The notes below the pieces were generated by a model. That model was not told the origin of the DNA. It made no database searches and saw only the letters and a list, made by a program, of their open reading frames with translations. A stretch of DNA of 64,000 nucleotides from NCBI GenBank assembly GCA_963726125.1, contig CAVSBG010000020.1, positions 1-64,000 of the forward strand. Reading direction: 5' to 3'. Source of the DNA: JAMXLO01 sp963726125. Lineage in GTDB: Bacteria; Pseudomonadota; Alphaproteobacteria; Acetobacterales; Acetobacteraceae. A program made the translations under genes and the position numbers. Below are positions 7,923 through 20,734 of the stretch, in pieces; the first letter of the stretch is position 1; the number at the start of each line of letters is the position of its first letter.

Positions 7923-9101
7923 TCACCTGCCGGACAGCGACCTGAACAGCGCAATCTGTCCCTGGGTCGTTGCGTCCCAACTAAATCCCTCCGCGTATTG
8001 TCGAGTGTCACCACGCGCAGGCATCCGTGCAAATAAACCTCGGATGGCTGCCGCAATACCGTCCGGCGTATTCTCTGATGCCAGCACGCCGGCTTCGGGG
8101 CGCTGAACGATTTCAGGATTACCCCAGATGTTGCTGGCAACGACCGGCGTTCCACACGCCATCGCCTCCAGCAGCACATTGGGCCAGCCTTCCCGCTCCG
8201 AGGCGAGAACCAGTGCATCCGCTGCACTGTACAATGCCGGAAGCTCGGCATGCGGACGTGCCCCGAGCAATCGGACTCTCTCGGCCAGGCCCAGGCGCGC
8301 AGCCAATGCCTGCAGCCGTCCGTGCTCCGATCCCTCGCCAACCACCAGGAGATCGAAATCCGGTAGTCGTGTCAGCGCTTCGATGACCCGGTGATGTCCC
8401 TTCCGCTCTATCAACAGCCCGACTGAGATCAGTGTTGTCCGCGTCAGTCCGAGCGCGTGACGCGTGGCATCCCGCTCGGTCGGGTGGAACAACGCTGTGT
8501 CAACGCCGTTGCGCAACACCGTCACCTTGCCGTCCGGTGCGCCAAGCTCGACCATCGCCGCCTTCAACGCGGCGCTGACAGCGATCAACGCCGCGGAACC
8601 GTCAATCGCTCGGCGGATCAATTGGCGCGGCAACCGATATTGCGGAATTAGATTGACGTCGGTGCCACGCGCCGTAACCACCGTCGGCAACCCAAGGCGG
8701 CGCCCAAGCCATACCGCGGCCACACCATCGGGATACATGTAGTGCGCATCGATCGCATCGAAGCGCTCTCCCGCCGCCATCAGTCCTCGGACGAACGGCA
8801 ACACCGAGCGATACAGCAGGAACGGCGCCGCTCCCATCCCCGCCCTCGGTATCGTCAGGAAGCGCGGATGATGCACCACAATACCGTTCAGCGTCTCCCG
8901 GCCAGCCACAGCCGCGTGTTTGCTCCACTCACCAAACCGCGGTGAATTGCTGGGGAACCACGGAACCGGAGCAACGACCGTGCTGGTCACCTCGCCACTG
9001 GCGACCAGATGCCGGAGCCGGTTCGCCACAAATACTCCGTGGTTCGGCCGCATGTTGTTCGGGAACAGCGTCGAGAACGTCAGAAGCCGGATCTTGTCCA
9101 T
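7923..9101 (-). CDS. Glycosyltransferase family 4 (exopolysaccharide locus)
   Basis: The 392-aa GT-B fold enzyme starts IRLLTFSTLFPNNMRPNHG and has the nucleotide-sugar binding EX7E region near SEREGWPNVLLEAMACG. It transfers a sugar to the growing lipid-linked unit at the cytoplasmic face. It is the last gene of a leftward operon and begins 49 bp after the prsT stop. Similar enzymes accompany many XrtA-type loci. The sugar and linkage are unknown. The frame is intact, in contrast to the genes immediately upstream. Confidence 0.86.
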   Translation of the reverse strand: MDKIRLLTFSTLFPNNMRPNHGVFVANRLRHLVASGEVTSTVVAPVPWFPSNSPRFGEWSKHAAVAGRETLNGIVVHHPRFLTIPRAGMGAAPFLLYRSVLPFVRGLMAAGERFDAIDAHYMYPDGVAAVWLGRRLGLPTVVTARGTDVNLIPQYRLPRQLIRRAIDGSAALIAVSAALKAAMVELGAPDGKVTVLRNGVDTALFHPTERDATRHALGLTRTTLISVGLLIERKGHHRVIEALTRLPDFDLLVVGEGSEHGRLQALAARLGLAERVRLLGARPHAELPALYSAADALVLASEREGWPNVLLEAMACGTPVVASNIWGNPEIVQRPEAGVLASENTPDGIAAAIRGLFARMPARGDTRQYAEGFSWDATTQGQIALFRSLSGR

Positions 9102-9150
9102 GGTCGCAACAGGCGGCCGGACCGGGTCCGCCGCTCGTGTTTCGCAATCG

Positions 9151-11910
9151 CTACCCCTTGTTCAGCTGATCCAGAAGTTTCTGTGCGTCGGTCTTCTCGC
9201 TGAATTGCCCCTTGTTGGCGACGACGGCATTCAGCATCTTGATCGCTTCGTCGCGCGCGCCGGTATCCTTCAGCGCAACGGCGTAGTGATACAGGATACG
9301 TGGATCCGAGCCAGCCTGCGCGACGGCCTGGCGCATCAGCGGAAGCCCACGCGTCGTGTCGCCATTGGAGATCAGGATCCAGCCCAAGGTATCGGCGGTC
9401 TGGCCACTGGGTGACAGCATATAGGCCTGTTGCGCGATTTGCTCCGCACGCTTGTCACCCTGTTGCTGGTAGACCCATGCCAGGTTGTTCAACGCGGTCG
9501 CATCGTGCGGCTTCTTGGCAAGCACCGCCTGAAGATTCTTCACCGCATCATCGTTGCGATTTGCGACGATCTCCAGGTCGGCGAGCTGCTCGACAGCGGT
9601 CAGATCGTCCGGGTGTTTGGCGATCCAGTCTCCCAGTGTCTTCATCGCTGCGTCACTCTGGCCGGTGCGAACCAATGCTGCGACCAGCCGTCCCAGCAAT
9701 ACTTGTGATGGCGCGGCGGCCAGCGCCTCCTGATATGCCACCACGGCATCCGCCGGGCGGTTCGCCGCCTCATAGGCGTCACCGATCAGCGCACGCGCGG
9801 CCAGGAAGTCATGGTCCTGATCGCGAAATTGCTTGGCGGTGGCCAGCGCTGCATCGATCCCGCCCGCCTTCAGGTCCACCATCACGTAGTCATAGTAGAG
9901 CTGATAGTTGCGCGGGCTGATGACGAGGCCGTCCTTGATCAGGTTGCGGGCGTCCTCGTAGTTGCCAGCCTGCACCAGCAAGGCGATAGCCGCCCGGCGC
10001 GCTGCGAGCACCGACGGATCCAGCTTGATGATCTGGCGATAGCTATCAAGAGCCTGAGCCTTTTGATCTAGTGCCATCTGCGCCGCAGCCTGCACGTTCA
10101 ACATGTCGATGCTGCTGGCGGCAGTCTTGTCCTTGCCAACAAGCGCCAGTGCCTCCGCCGCCTTGCCGGACCGGATGTAGAGATTGGCAAGGGTGGCAGT
10201 CAGCCGCGTATTGTTGGGCGCGGCCGCGTGCGCCTTTTCCACCAAGGCAATAGCGAGCGGAAGCCGGTCGGTCTGCACATACTGCGAGCTCAGCATGGAC
10301 AACGCCGGTTCAGAGGTCGGATCCTTGTCCAGCAGCGACACCAGGGTCTGCTCGGCATCCGCTGTCTTGCCTTGCATTGCCGATACACGAGCGAGGTTGA
10401 CCCTAGCCGGCAGGAAGTCCGGATGCCGCTGCAGGATATCGCGGAACTGGGTCTCCGCGCCCGCAATATCGAGCTGGGCCATCTTCAACAGACCCTCGAG
10501 GTTCGCGACCACAGGCGTTTCACCTTGCGCGGTGCGAGCCTTGTCGATGGCTTCCGCCGCCTTGTTCAGGTCACCGGTTGCCAGCGCGGCAAAAAACAGA
10601 GCCTCCGCGACCTGGGGCTCGGTGGGCGCAAGTTGCAGGGTGTGCTCGAGATCCCCCATCGCGGCATCAGGCTCGCCGGCGCCCATGCGGGCACTCGCCA
10701 AACGCGTCTGCACGCCGACATCATTAGGCGCCAAAGCCTGGGCCTTCTGGAAGGCTTTCACGGAGTCATCCGCCCGCCCCGTCGCGGCGTAGGCACGCCC
10801 CAGCAGATCATAGGCTTCGGCGTCGGCGTGACCGGATTCCACCACCTTGGCCAAAGTTTCAGCGGCCTGATCCGGGCGGCGCTTGGCAAATTGCAGCCGG
10901 GCCAGCAGCTTATAGGCGGCGAGATCGTTGGGCGCGCGCGCAATATATCGGTTCGCCGCTTCTTCGGCCTGCTCGGTCTGCCCGAGCTGATCCTTGACCA
11001 TCGCTTGCAGGAAGTAGGCACGCGGGATCCGCGATATATAGGCGCTGATCTTGTCCAGCGTCGCATCGGCCGCCTTGAAGTCCTTCGCCTGTGCCTGCAT
11101 CACCGCCTGAAGATAAACCGCCTGTACGTTGCCCGGCGTCGACTTCATCACCGCGTCGAGGTCTGCCTTTGCCTTGTCCATCTGATTGGCTGCAATCAGC
11201 AGCCCGGCGCGATCGATCAAGCCGCGGATGTTGCCCGGTTGATCGGCAAGCAACTGGTCCAACACCGACAAAGCGCCAGTGGAGTCACCCTTGCCGCGCA
11301 GTATTTCTGACTTGGTCAGCAGCGCGTCGGTGGATTTCGGTTGGGCGTTGAGCGCCCGGTCAACCTTCCCCAACGCTCCCTCAAGGTCACCACGCGCCGC
11401 CAGCAGTCGGGCACTGGCCAGCAACGGCTCCACCGCGTTCGGCGCGGTTTGCTCCGCCTGCGCGAAGGAGGCCTGAGCATCCGTGGGGTTCTGCAGTCCG
11501 AGCTGCGCATAACCGCGCGCGACCAGTATCGCGGCATCCAGCCCGGGATCCTTGGCGTTCGGCTGCAGTTCCGCCAGCAAATCCTTGAACTTCTGCTGCG
11601 TCAGCATGCGTCTGGGCCAGCAGCGGCACCACCTGCTTGCGGATCAAAGCCCCGGTCGCGCGCCGCCCTGCGCCTCGCGCTCGGCGGCCACCGCATCGCC
11701 AAGATCGAGGCTCACCCTGGCGAGCCAGTAATGCGCCTCCGCGTTCTGCGGATCCGATCGCACGGCGTTGCGCAGATTGATCTGCGCGGCCCGCAGATCG
11801 CCCTTCTGAATGGCTTTGCGCGCATCAGCGAGGTCGTCGGCGTGTCCGATGCTCGGCATCAGGCCGAGCCAGACGGTGACCAGAAGCCAGCCGAGATGCC
11901 GCTTGCTCAT
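9151..11910 (-). CDS. prsT: XrtA/PEP-CTERM system TPR protein PrsT (frameshifted as sequenced)
   Basis: The full gene encodes about 919 aa. The signal peptide (MSKRHLGWLLVTVWLGLMPS...HA) begins at 11910, followed by a helical TPR array, including the characteristic FKDLLAEL and AAILVARGYAQLGL blocks, to the C terminus LLDQLNKG. PrsT-type proteins are periplasmic or lipid-associated scaffolds encoded with exosortase A loci. Three frame changes near 11667, 11640 and 11609, each explained by one extra base, separate the first 82 residues from the rest; everything after 11607 is open. It ends the prsK-prsR-prsT series, 12 bp after prsR. Confidence 0.85.
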
Positions 11911-11922
11911 GCTGATGTGACC

Positions 11923-13337
<1,415 letters not shown>

Positions 13338-13346
13338 GGTGTGTCC

Positions 13347-15464
13347 TCAGGCCGGCAGCGTCGCGGAATCGGCGACGGCAGAGCGGACCGCGGGAAGCAT
13401 CAGGCGCATCGTCGTGCCACCAGGCTTGCGGCTCAGAACCAGCAGGTCGCCGCCCGCCTGGCGCAGCAGCTCGCGCGCCTGATAGGCGCCAATGCCATGG
13501 CCACCGCCTTTGGTCGTGGAAAACGGCCGGAACAGCTCATCGCGGATGAATTCGGGGGTCATGCCCGGCCCCTCATCGACGATGTCGACGACCACGCTCA
13601 GCGCTTCGTGGCGCAAGCGCACATGCACCGGGGCCCGCGCTTCGGACGCCTCGATCGCGTTGTTGAGCACATGCTGCACCACGGCATCGAATGACTCCGG
13701 ATCAATCGCCACGCCGGCACTCTCGCCATCGTCGGACAGCTCGATCGCGGTCTCACTGATCTGCCGCGTGACTTCGACAATGCCGCGCAGCCGCTGCAGC
13801 GGGCTGATCAACGAATGGCTCGCGTTCCTGCCGATCCGCCTGCAATCGCGTCAGCAGGCGCGTGATCTTGCCCACCGAGGCGCGAACCGTCGCCAGCATG
13901 TCGCGCTGGAACTCCGGATTGTCGGCATGAACCTCGGCGTTGGTAAGCAGCATCGAAAGCTGGCCGGAAACATTCTTTATGTCATGGATCACGAAGGCAA
14001 AGCGCTGGCTGTACTCGCGCAATTGCTGCGTCTGTGACAGTACCTGCGCCGCCAGTTGCTCGGCGACCCGGCTGGCCACCTCGCGCCCGATGATGCGTAG
14101 CAGATCGAACACCTCGCGGTCCAGCTTGAACTGGGCACGCGAGCGCGCCAGCACAACAAAGCCGATGAGGTTGCCCTGGTGGTTGAGCGGCACGGCAAGC
14201 CAGGTTCGTGCCAGCTCGCCCGTCCATTCGAGCACTGGTGGCAGCTTGTCGAGCTCAACGATCCAGTCGCCATCGCGGAACTGCGCCAATCAGCGCGATG
14301 GCCGGGCGGTATCGGCTGCGTGGCCGCCGGCATGTTCCACGAACCGGCCCACTGGAACGCCACTTCGTCCGGCGCGCGGACGAACAGCACGCCGGCCGGA
14401 CTGTCGACCACCTCGGCCACCGCCCGGATGGCGCGCATCGGCAGGCTGGTATGGGCGGTGGGCGCGGTGAGCGTATCGATGCAGCGCATCCACTCGCGGC
14501 GATAGTCGTAGCGGTGGCTGAAGAAGTTATCGACCAGGATGGAGCGAATGCGCGAGCGCGCCGAACCCGAGGTGAGCAGCACCGCGATCACCAGCACGCC
14601 GGCGAAGATCAGCGAAACTTCGGCGACATAGCCCCATTCGGCGCCGCCATGTCGGAAGATCTCGCCAGTGGCGGCAAGCCCGAGCAGGAAGATGCCGCTG
14701 ACCACCAGGGTCGCGGTGTGGAACACCACATCGCGCGAGACATGGATGTCGATCGCCCAGCGCCGGTTGCGCGCGGCGGCAATGGCGATCAGCGGTGCGG
14801 CGAGCGCGGTGGCGCTGGCGCGACCCTCGAACAGCGGCTCCGAAACGCGGTGGAACAGCGCGGCGTCCGAGTAGAGCACAAGGTCGTAGAGAAACAGCCC
14901 GCCCAGCGCGACGCAGAGCAGGTTGATGTGCCAGCGCGCATCGCTCGGCGTGTTGAAATAGAGGTTTTCGAGCAGCAGGATGTTGCAGACCGCGAAGCCG
15001 AGCCGGATGGCGGTGCCGAGTCGACCAGAGCGACGCGCACTGGCTGGCTCGACAGCACGTCGAACAGCGGCAGACCACCGACCACCAGCACGGCGAGCAG
15101 GCCCATTGTGGTGAACGCCTGGCGGATCTGGCGGTGCGTGGTGACCGAGCGGCGATAGAGATGCAGGATAAAGCCATACCAGGCCGCCGAGCGGGCGATC
15201 TCCAGCCAGCTGGCCAGGCTCCCCAGGCGGGTCTGCGCAGCTGACCGGACGACCTCGAACTGATCGTCAGGGGCGCCAAACAGACTGTAGCCGGCCGCCA
15301 CCGCGACCGTGCCGCTCCACAGCGCAGTCGCCAGGCAGGCACAGGCCAGCCAGACACCAGTGCGGCTCCACGGCCGGCGTGTCAGGATCAGCGCCGCCAG
15401 GCCGAGATAGAGCGCAGCGCAGCCGGCGTGCAGCAAGGCCAGCGCCAGGAAGTGATTGGATCAT
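13347..15464 (-). CDS. prsK: XrtA/PEP-CTERM system histidine kinase PrsK (frameshifted as sequenced)
   Basis: This membrane sensor kinase is the partner of PrsR. About ten N-terminal hydrophobic segments are followed by a GAF-like region (WLAVPLNHQGNLIGFVVLA), a phosphoacceptor helix RFAFVIHDIKNVSGQL and an ATPase domain with HVLNNAIEAS, DEGPGMTPEF and GGGHGIGAYQARELL. Frame changes occur near 15020, 14290 and 13815, and the start is uncertain: ATG 15464 needs another shift within the first codons, while the main frame has a TGA just before a TTG at 15436. Conserved motifs continue across every break. It starts 46 bp after the sugar transferase stop. Confidence 0.87.
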
Positions 15465-15510
15465 ACGGACCCAGGGTTCATGTGTGGCGCTGGCGGCCGC
15501 CCATCGCGAT

Positions 15511-16918
15511 GCTCAGCGCGCGCCCTCACGGAACAGGATGACGCGGATTGTCGCAAGCAGAATGAGCAGATCCAGGAGCAATGAACGGTTTTTCACGTAA
15601 TAGAGGTCGTAGGAGAGCTTCTGGCTGCGTCATCCACCGATGCGCCGTAGGGGAAATTGACCTGTGCCCATCCCGGTGATGCCGGGCTTCACGTAGGCGC
15701 GCTCCGCGATAGAACGGAATGATGCGGGCCAGTTCCTCAACGAACTGCGGCCGTTCTGGCCGGGGGCCGATGAGGCTCATCTCGCCGCGCAGCACGTTGA
15801 TCAGTTGCGGCAACTCGTCGATCCGCATCGGGCGGATGATAGTTGCCTACGCGGGTAATCCTCGGGTCCTGTTGTGTCGCCCAGCGCGGCGCGCCGCCGG
15901 CCTCGGCGTCTATCGCCATGCTGCGGAATTTAAACAGGGTGAACGTCTCGCCGTGCAGGCCGACACGGGTCTGGCGGTACAGCACGGGACCCGCGCTATC
16001 GAGCCTCACCAGTGCAGCCGTTATCACCATCAGCGGCAGGGTCAGCAACAGCAGGACCAGGCTGACCGCGGATGTCCAGCACGCGCTTGGCCGCATTTGA
16101 CAGCCGCGCGTTGGCGAAGCCGTCGGCGAACAGCAGTGACGGCACAGTCGCGCGTCCAGGTCGATGCGGCCGAGATGCTGCTCACAGAAGCCGGCCTCGC
16201 TCAGGACGGGCACGCCGCGCAGCTTGCAGTCCAGTAGAAACCGCGCCGGTTGTGGCGGATCGATCGCGCCTGGCGTTTCGGCGACGACGATGCCCCAGAT
16301 GCGTTGGCGTCGCAGGCCATCAAGGGTCAGCCCCCCGCCACCGACGCCCGGCCCGGCGACCTGTGGTTCGGCGAACACCGGCTCGTACAGCAGGCCGCGG
16401 CCCGTCGCGGTCCAGCGACGTAAGCGCGCCAGACGGACCTCGGAGCCGCCGATGACCAGGATCCGCCGGACAAACCAACGCTCCCGCATGACGCGAGTGA
16501 AGATCATGCGACTCGCGACCATGCAGACCAGCCACACGAGCAGGATCTTGCTCAACCACAGCATTTCATGGCTGGAGAGGCCAATCCGATAGCTTCCTGT
16601 CACCACCAGGACGGCGGGAAAGGCAAGTAGCCCCGCCACCACGGTGTTCATCAGGAGGCGTCGCCGCTCGATGCAGATCTCCGGCCGATAGAGCCCGATA
16701 GCGGCGGCGATGATGACCACCGTGCAGGCCAGGATGGCCGCCAGGTCCAGATTGGCATTGTTCAGGACACCCGATCCAACGGCCACCTGACCGGCCGAGC
16801 CAGGCAGCAGGTCCGGCCCAGGCAGCATCCCGTAGATGACAAGGAACGAAAGTGCCAGCTCGCAGAGGCCCAGCAGGGCCATCTCGAGCGACACGAAACG
16901 TCCCAGGACGCCAGTCAT
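15511..16918 (-). CDS. Undecaprenyl-phosphate sugar-1-phosphate transferase, EpsB/WcaJ type (frameshifted as sequenced)
   Basis: This priming enzyme loads the first sugar phosphate onto undecaprenyl phosphate. It has four N-terminal membrane helices, a CoA-binding-like middle domain (RRILVIGGSE), a fifth helix (VSLVLLLLTLPLMVITAALV), then the catalytic block with LFKFRSM, IDELPQLINVLRGEMSLIGP and RPERPQFVEEL. The C terminus reads LLATIRVILFREGAR. Six or more frame changes lie near 16146, 16072, 15838, 15705, 15664 and 15620. The TIGR03013-like architecture matches PEP-CTERM-associated members. It is the first gene of the leftward operon and diverges from tRNA-Val and the export genes. Confidence 0.86.
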
Positions 16919-17248
16919 CCATGTCCCCCTTGACAGGTACCGCGAGAGTCACCGCGGCGCTGGCCCCCCGCGACGTGGCCGCCTCGCCTACCGGCAGTCC
17001 ACTTCGCTGACATGCATCGGAACGAACCGAATTGTCCACAAATTTGAATGCGAGGGCGACCTACCGGTGCTTTTCAATGCCGGCAACAGCAAAGCTTCAG
17101 AGTTGAAACCACTGCCTTTTTTATCACCACAAACGGGAAATCCTTGATACGGTACGCCCGACCGCAACGAAGTTGCAAACTTTCTGCAACCATAACGTGC
17201 GCGCTGCCGCAAAGGTTCGTGATGCAATCGGTTGTTCAGGCGATGCAA
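16919..17248. other. Divergent intergenic region of the exopolysaccharide locus
   Basis: This stretch of about 330 bp separates the leftward priming/sensor operon from tRNA-Val and the rightward export operon. It is AT-richer than its surroundings between 17035 and 17220 and contains a small inverted repeat GTTGCAAACTTTCTGCAAC. No open reading frame with coding character is present. It presumably carries promoters for both directions, but no motif match is strong enough to name. Confidence 0.5.
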
Positions 17249-17272
17249 TTTGTGGTAGAGGATTATCACAAA
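17249..17272. promoter_or_regulatory. Operator-like inverted repeat upstream of tRNA-Val
   Basis: TTTGTGGTA (17249-17257) and TATCACAAA (17264-17272) are inverted copies with 8 of 9 matches and a 6-bp spacer. The centre lies about 60 bp before the tRNA. The size and symmetry suit a dimeric regulator, but no protein is assigned. Confidence 0.35.
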
Positions 17273-17321
17273 CTGGAGAGCGGCCGCCACACCCGATTTG
17301 GTGCTTGCGGTCACCGGAGCG

Positions 17322-17395
17322 AGGCGCGTAGCTCAGTGGCAGAGCGCTGCCATTACATGGCAGAGGAGGGGGTTCGAATCCTTCCGCGCCTACCA
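17322..17395 (+). tRNA. tRNA-Val (anticodon UAC)
   Basis: A complete cloverleaf can be drawn: acceptor AGGCGCG/CGCGCCT, D arm GCTC...GAGC, anticodon stem CTGCC/GGCAG with loop ATTACAT (anticodon TAC), a 4-nt variable loop, T arm GGGGG-TTCGAAT-CCTTC and an encoded ACCA end. The first pair is A-T rather than G-C and the T stem has two G-T pairs, which is unusual but stable. It lies 37 bp upstream of the export-gene start on the same strand. Confidence 0.85.
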
Positions 17396-17432
17396 GGCCG
17401 GCCGGTTCCAGGGTCTAAGTTTCGGAGTTGCC

Positions 17433-18108
17433 GTGAATTTGCGCACTGCGGGCTGTTTCGTGGTTGCCCTGGCCTTGCGGTGACAATGCTGTCAGTCGCG
17501 GCCTGTTCGCCCGGCAGCGAGGGCCCCCGCCGGTGGTGCCGCCGGCGCCGGCGCCGGACGCCCGACAACGCCCCCGTGACCGGAGCCATCGCCGAACGAT
17601 CAGTACGTAATCGGATCGGGCGACACGCTCAGCGTCTTCGTCTACCGCAATCCCGACCTCAGCGAGGGCGGCGTCTCGGTGCGGCCCGACGGCCGGATCT
17701 CGACGCCGCTGATCGAGGACATCATGGCGGCCGGCAAGACGCCGACCCAGCTCGCCCGCGAAATCGAGGAGCGGCTGAAGAAATACATCCAGGACCCCAA
17801 CGTCACGGTGATCGTCCGGTCCTTCGTCGGCCCGTTCGATCGTCAGATCAGGGTGATCGGCGAGGCGACCGACCCGTCGGCGATCCCCTACCGCGATCAC
17901 ATGACCCTGCTCGATGTCATGATCGCCACCAAGGGGCTGACAAAATACGCCGCCGGAAACCGCGCGGAAATCGTTCGGCGCGATCCTGACGGCAAGCACG
18001 ACCACGATCCGGGTAAAGCTCAGCGACCTGATCAAGGACGGCGACATCAGCCAGAACATCGAGATGCAGCCCGGCGACACCCTGATCATCCCGCAATCCT
18101 GGTTCTGA
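17433..18108 (+). CDS. XrtA-associated polysaccharide export lipoprotein, Wza-like (frameshifted as sequenced)
   Basis: The protein is an outer-membrane polysaccharide export subunit. A lipoprotein signal ending LSVAACS is followed by a Pro-rich linker, the Poly_export domain (YVIGSGDTLSVFVYRNPDLS, TPLIEDIMAAGKTPTQLARE) and an SLBB domain (IRVIGEATDPSAIPYRDHM), ending DTLIIPQSWF. About five frame changes lie near 17470, 17525, 17560, 17593 and 17998. GTG 17433 with GGAG five bases upstream is the best start. It opens the rightward export operon, 14 bp before the chain-length gene, and is downstream of tRNA-Val. Confidence 0.84.
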
Positions 18109-18122
18109 GGCGGCAGCGCATC

Positions 18123-19719
18123 ATGGAAGCCGTCCGTGCATTGGTCGAGCAATACCTGCGGGCCGCCTGGCGTCGCCGCTGGATCGGCGTCGTCGTCGCC
18201 TGGCTGATCTGCGGCGTGGGCTGGGTCGGCGTCTACCTGGTGCCCAACCAGTTCGAATCGAGCGCACGCTTGTATGTCGACGCCGACGCCATCCTGACCC
18301 CGCTGCTGCGCGGCCTGGCCGCTGACTCGGCCCCGACCAGCCAGCTCGAAATGCTCCAGCGCACCTTGCTGAGCCGACCGAACCTCGAGAAGCTGGTCTC
18401 GAAGACCGACCTCGACCTGAGCGTGGCCGGCCCATCCGACCGGGAGCGCCTGTTGCAGGGCCTGGCCAACGGACGATCCGGGTCACGCCGCAGACCAGGA
18501 ACCTGTTCACCATCACCTATCGCAATCCCAACCCCAGGCTGGCGCACGACGTGGTGCAGACGCTGTTGACCATCTTCGTCGAGAGCGCGACCGGCACCAA
18601 CCGGACCGACATGGAGAATGCCCGGCGCTTCCTGGAGCACCAGATCTCGTCGTACGAGCAGCAGTTGCGCGCGGCCGAGAAGCGCCGCGCCGACTTCCGC
18701 GCGAAATACATCGACATCCTGCCCGGCGACCCTGAACCCCGACGCAGCCCTACACTCGGCGACCGAAGAGGCGACGCGGAATCCGTGCACGACCTCGACG
18801 GCAAGCTGCAGGACGCGATCATCCAGCGCGACACGCTGCGCCAGGAACTCGCCAACACGCCGCCAATGCTGGTGGTGGAGGCAGGCGGCATGAACGCGGC
18901 TGGCCAGCCGGTGTCAGCCCGCCAAGACCCGGGTGCAGGAGGCCGAAGACCAGCTGAAGATGCTGCTGCTCAGGGACACCGACCAGCATCCGGACGTGAT
19001 CGCGCAGAAGAAGCTGATCGAGGCGCTGAAGGCTTCGCCGCGATAGTGCCACACCGGCGGCCGGTGAAGCCGGTGGCAAGGGAGCCAATGCCGCGGCGGG
19101 CGCCGCGCAACCGGGGAGCGCTCGGTGCCCAATCCGGTCTACGAGCAGCTCAAGGTGAAGCTGGTCGAGGCGGACACCGACGTCAGTTCGCTGCAGCGGC
19201 AGCGGGCGCGGCGCGCCGAGCTACTGCGATCGGCTGGAGAAGGTGCAGCGCGAGCAGCCCGGCCTGCTGGCCGAATATCCAGAACATGGACCGCGACTAC
19301 GGCGTGCTGCGCAGGAACTACGAGGAACTGCTGGGTCGGCTGCAGTCGGCCAATATCGCGCAGGCGGCGGACACCCAGGCCGACAAGGTCAAGCTGCAGA
19401 TCGTCGATCCGCCCGAAGTGCCGCGACTGCCTGCCGCGCCGAACCGGCTGCTGCTGGTCTCCGGCGTGCTGCTCGCCGGGCTCGGCGGCGGCGTTGCGCA
19501 TCCCCATCCTGCTTGGCCAGCTCGACCGCTCGTTCTCCACGGTCGACGACCTGCGCAACCTCGGGCTGCCGGTGCTCGGCGGCATTTCCGTCCTGGGTCA
19601 GCCGCCGGTCTTCCAGCGCCTGATGATCGGCGCTGCGATTCAGTGCCGCGGTTCTGGCCCTGGTGGTCATATACGGGGGACTGATGGTCCATATCCTGCG
19701 CGGCGCGGCGCTGATCTGA
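18123..19719 (+). CDS. XrtA-associated chain-length determinant (Wzz/GumC type, frameshifted as sequenced)
   Basis: This inner-membrane polysaccharide co-polymerase sets polymer length. It has an N-terminal helix (WIGVVVAWLICGVGWVGVYL), a Wzz domain (FESSARLYVDADAILTPLL), a long periplasmic coiled coil (ISSYEQQLRAAEKRRADF; LIEALKASP), the GNVR-like VLRRNYEELLGRLQSANIAQ and a C-terminal helix. At least eight frame changes lie near 18475, 18731, 18785, 18925, 19045, 19228, 19272, 19490 and 19638. The end is LMVHILRGAALI at 19719, directly abutting the autokinase ATG at 19720. Confidence 0.82.
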
Positions 19720-20703
19720 ATGATCGGTCCCAAGTCCGCGCATCTGGTCGAGCGGGCCGCCGAACGCCTGCTGCAGGCCGGCGTGCTGGAAGGTTCCGCA
19801 GCGCAATTGCTGGAACCCGAGCGCGACGGCCGCTGCCGCGCCGCCCGCCGCGCCGCGCCACCGCGCGACGAACCACCGTCGCCGCGTGCGCCGCTCGGTC
19901 GCGGCGGACCTGCTGGTCACGCGACGCGCCGTCCCAGGACCTGGACGAACGGTCGAACCGCCGCACGCCGCCGCCTCGCGCCCGTCATCGATATGGCCGC
20001 GCTTGGAGCGCGCCGGCATGTTCGACTGGACGCACGGGCGCAGCCGCATCTCCGAGGAATTCCGCCTGGCTCAGCGCCAGTTGCTGCGCGCCGCGTTTGC
20101 TCCCACCGCCGAGGCGGGGCTGTCCAACCTGCTGATGGTGACCAGCGCCAGGCCGGGCGAGGGCAAGAGCTTCACCGCACTCAACCTCGCCGGCAGCGTG
20201 GCCTTGCAGGGCGATCACCACGTGCTGCTGATCGACAGCGATGCCAAGCGGGACTCGATCTGCCAGGCGCTCGGCCTCGCCGATGCGCCCGGCGTGCTGG
20301 ATCTGGCCGCCGACCCGAGCATGGACGCGAGCGACGTGATCCTGCGCACCGAGATCGAGAACCTGTCGATCCTGCCGGTCGGCCAGGAGCGCGGCCGCAG
20401 CTCCGAACTGTTCGCCAGCCGCGAGATGACGCAGTTGATCCAGCGGCTCGGCCGGCGCTATGCCGACCGGCTGCTGATCCTGGACGCCGCGCCCTGCCTG
20501 TCCACCAGCGATCCGGCCGCGCTGGCGCCCATCGTCGGCCAGATCCTGTTCGTCGTGGAGGCCGAGAGCGACCCAGCGCGACGAGGTCGAGGCCGCGCTC
20601 GACCTGATCCAGGCCTGCCCGACTGATCATGCTGCTGCTCAACAAGGTGCAGATGTCGACCCGCTATACCTTCGGGGCCTATTCCAACTACTACTCATCC
20701 TGA
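19720..20703 (+). CDS. XrtA-associated tyrosine autokinase (BY-kinase, frameshifted as sequenced)
   Basis: This cytoplasmic CpsD/Wzc-type kinase works with the preceding chain-length protein. Visible motifs are an ISEEFRLAQRQLLRAAF helix, Walker A SARPGEGKSF, Walker A' VLLIDSDAKRD and Walker B LLILDAAPCLS. The C terminus STRYTFGAYSNYYSS holds four tyrosines, the expected autophosphorylation cluster. Frame changes occur between 19815 and 19890 and near 20005, 20571 and 20628; the ATPase core is in one frame. The N-terminal 90 residues are poorly resolved. It starts immediately after the chain-length stop codon. Confidence 0.83.
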
Positions 20704-20734
20704 GTTTCCGTTGCGCCAGCGGGGTAGCAGCCTG

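Noticed and set aside
16919..17321. Sigma-54 (-24/-12) promoter for PrsR control
   Set aside because: No TGGCAC-N5-TTGC type match with correct spacing was found; the one partial match falls inside the tRNA.
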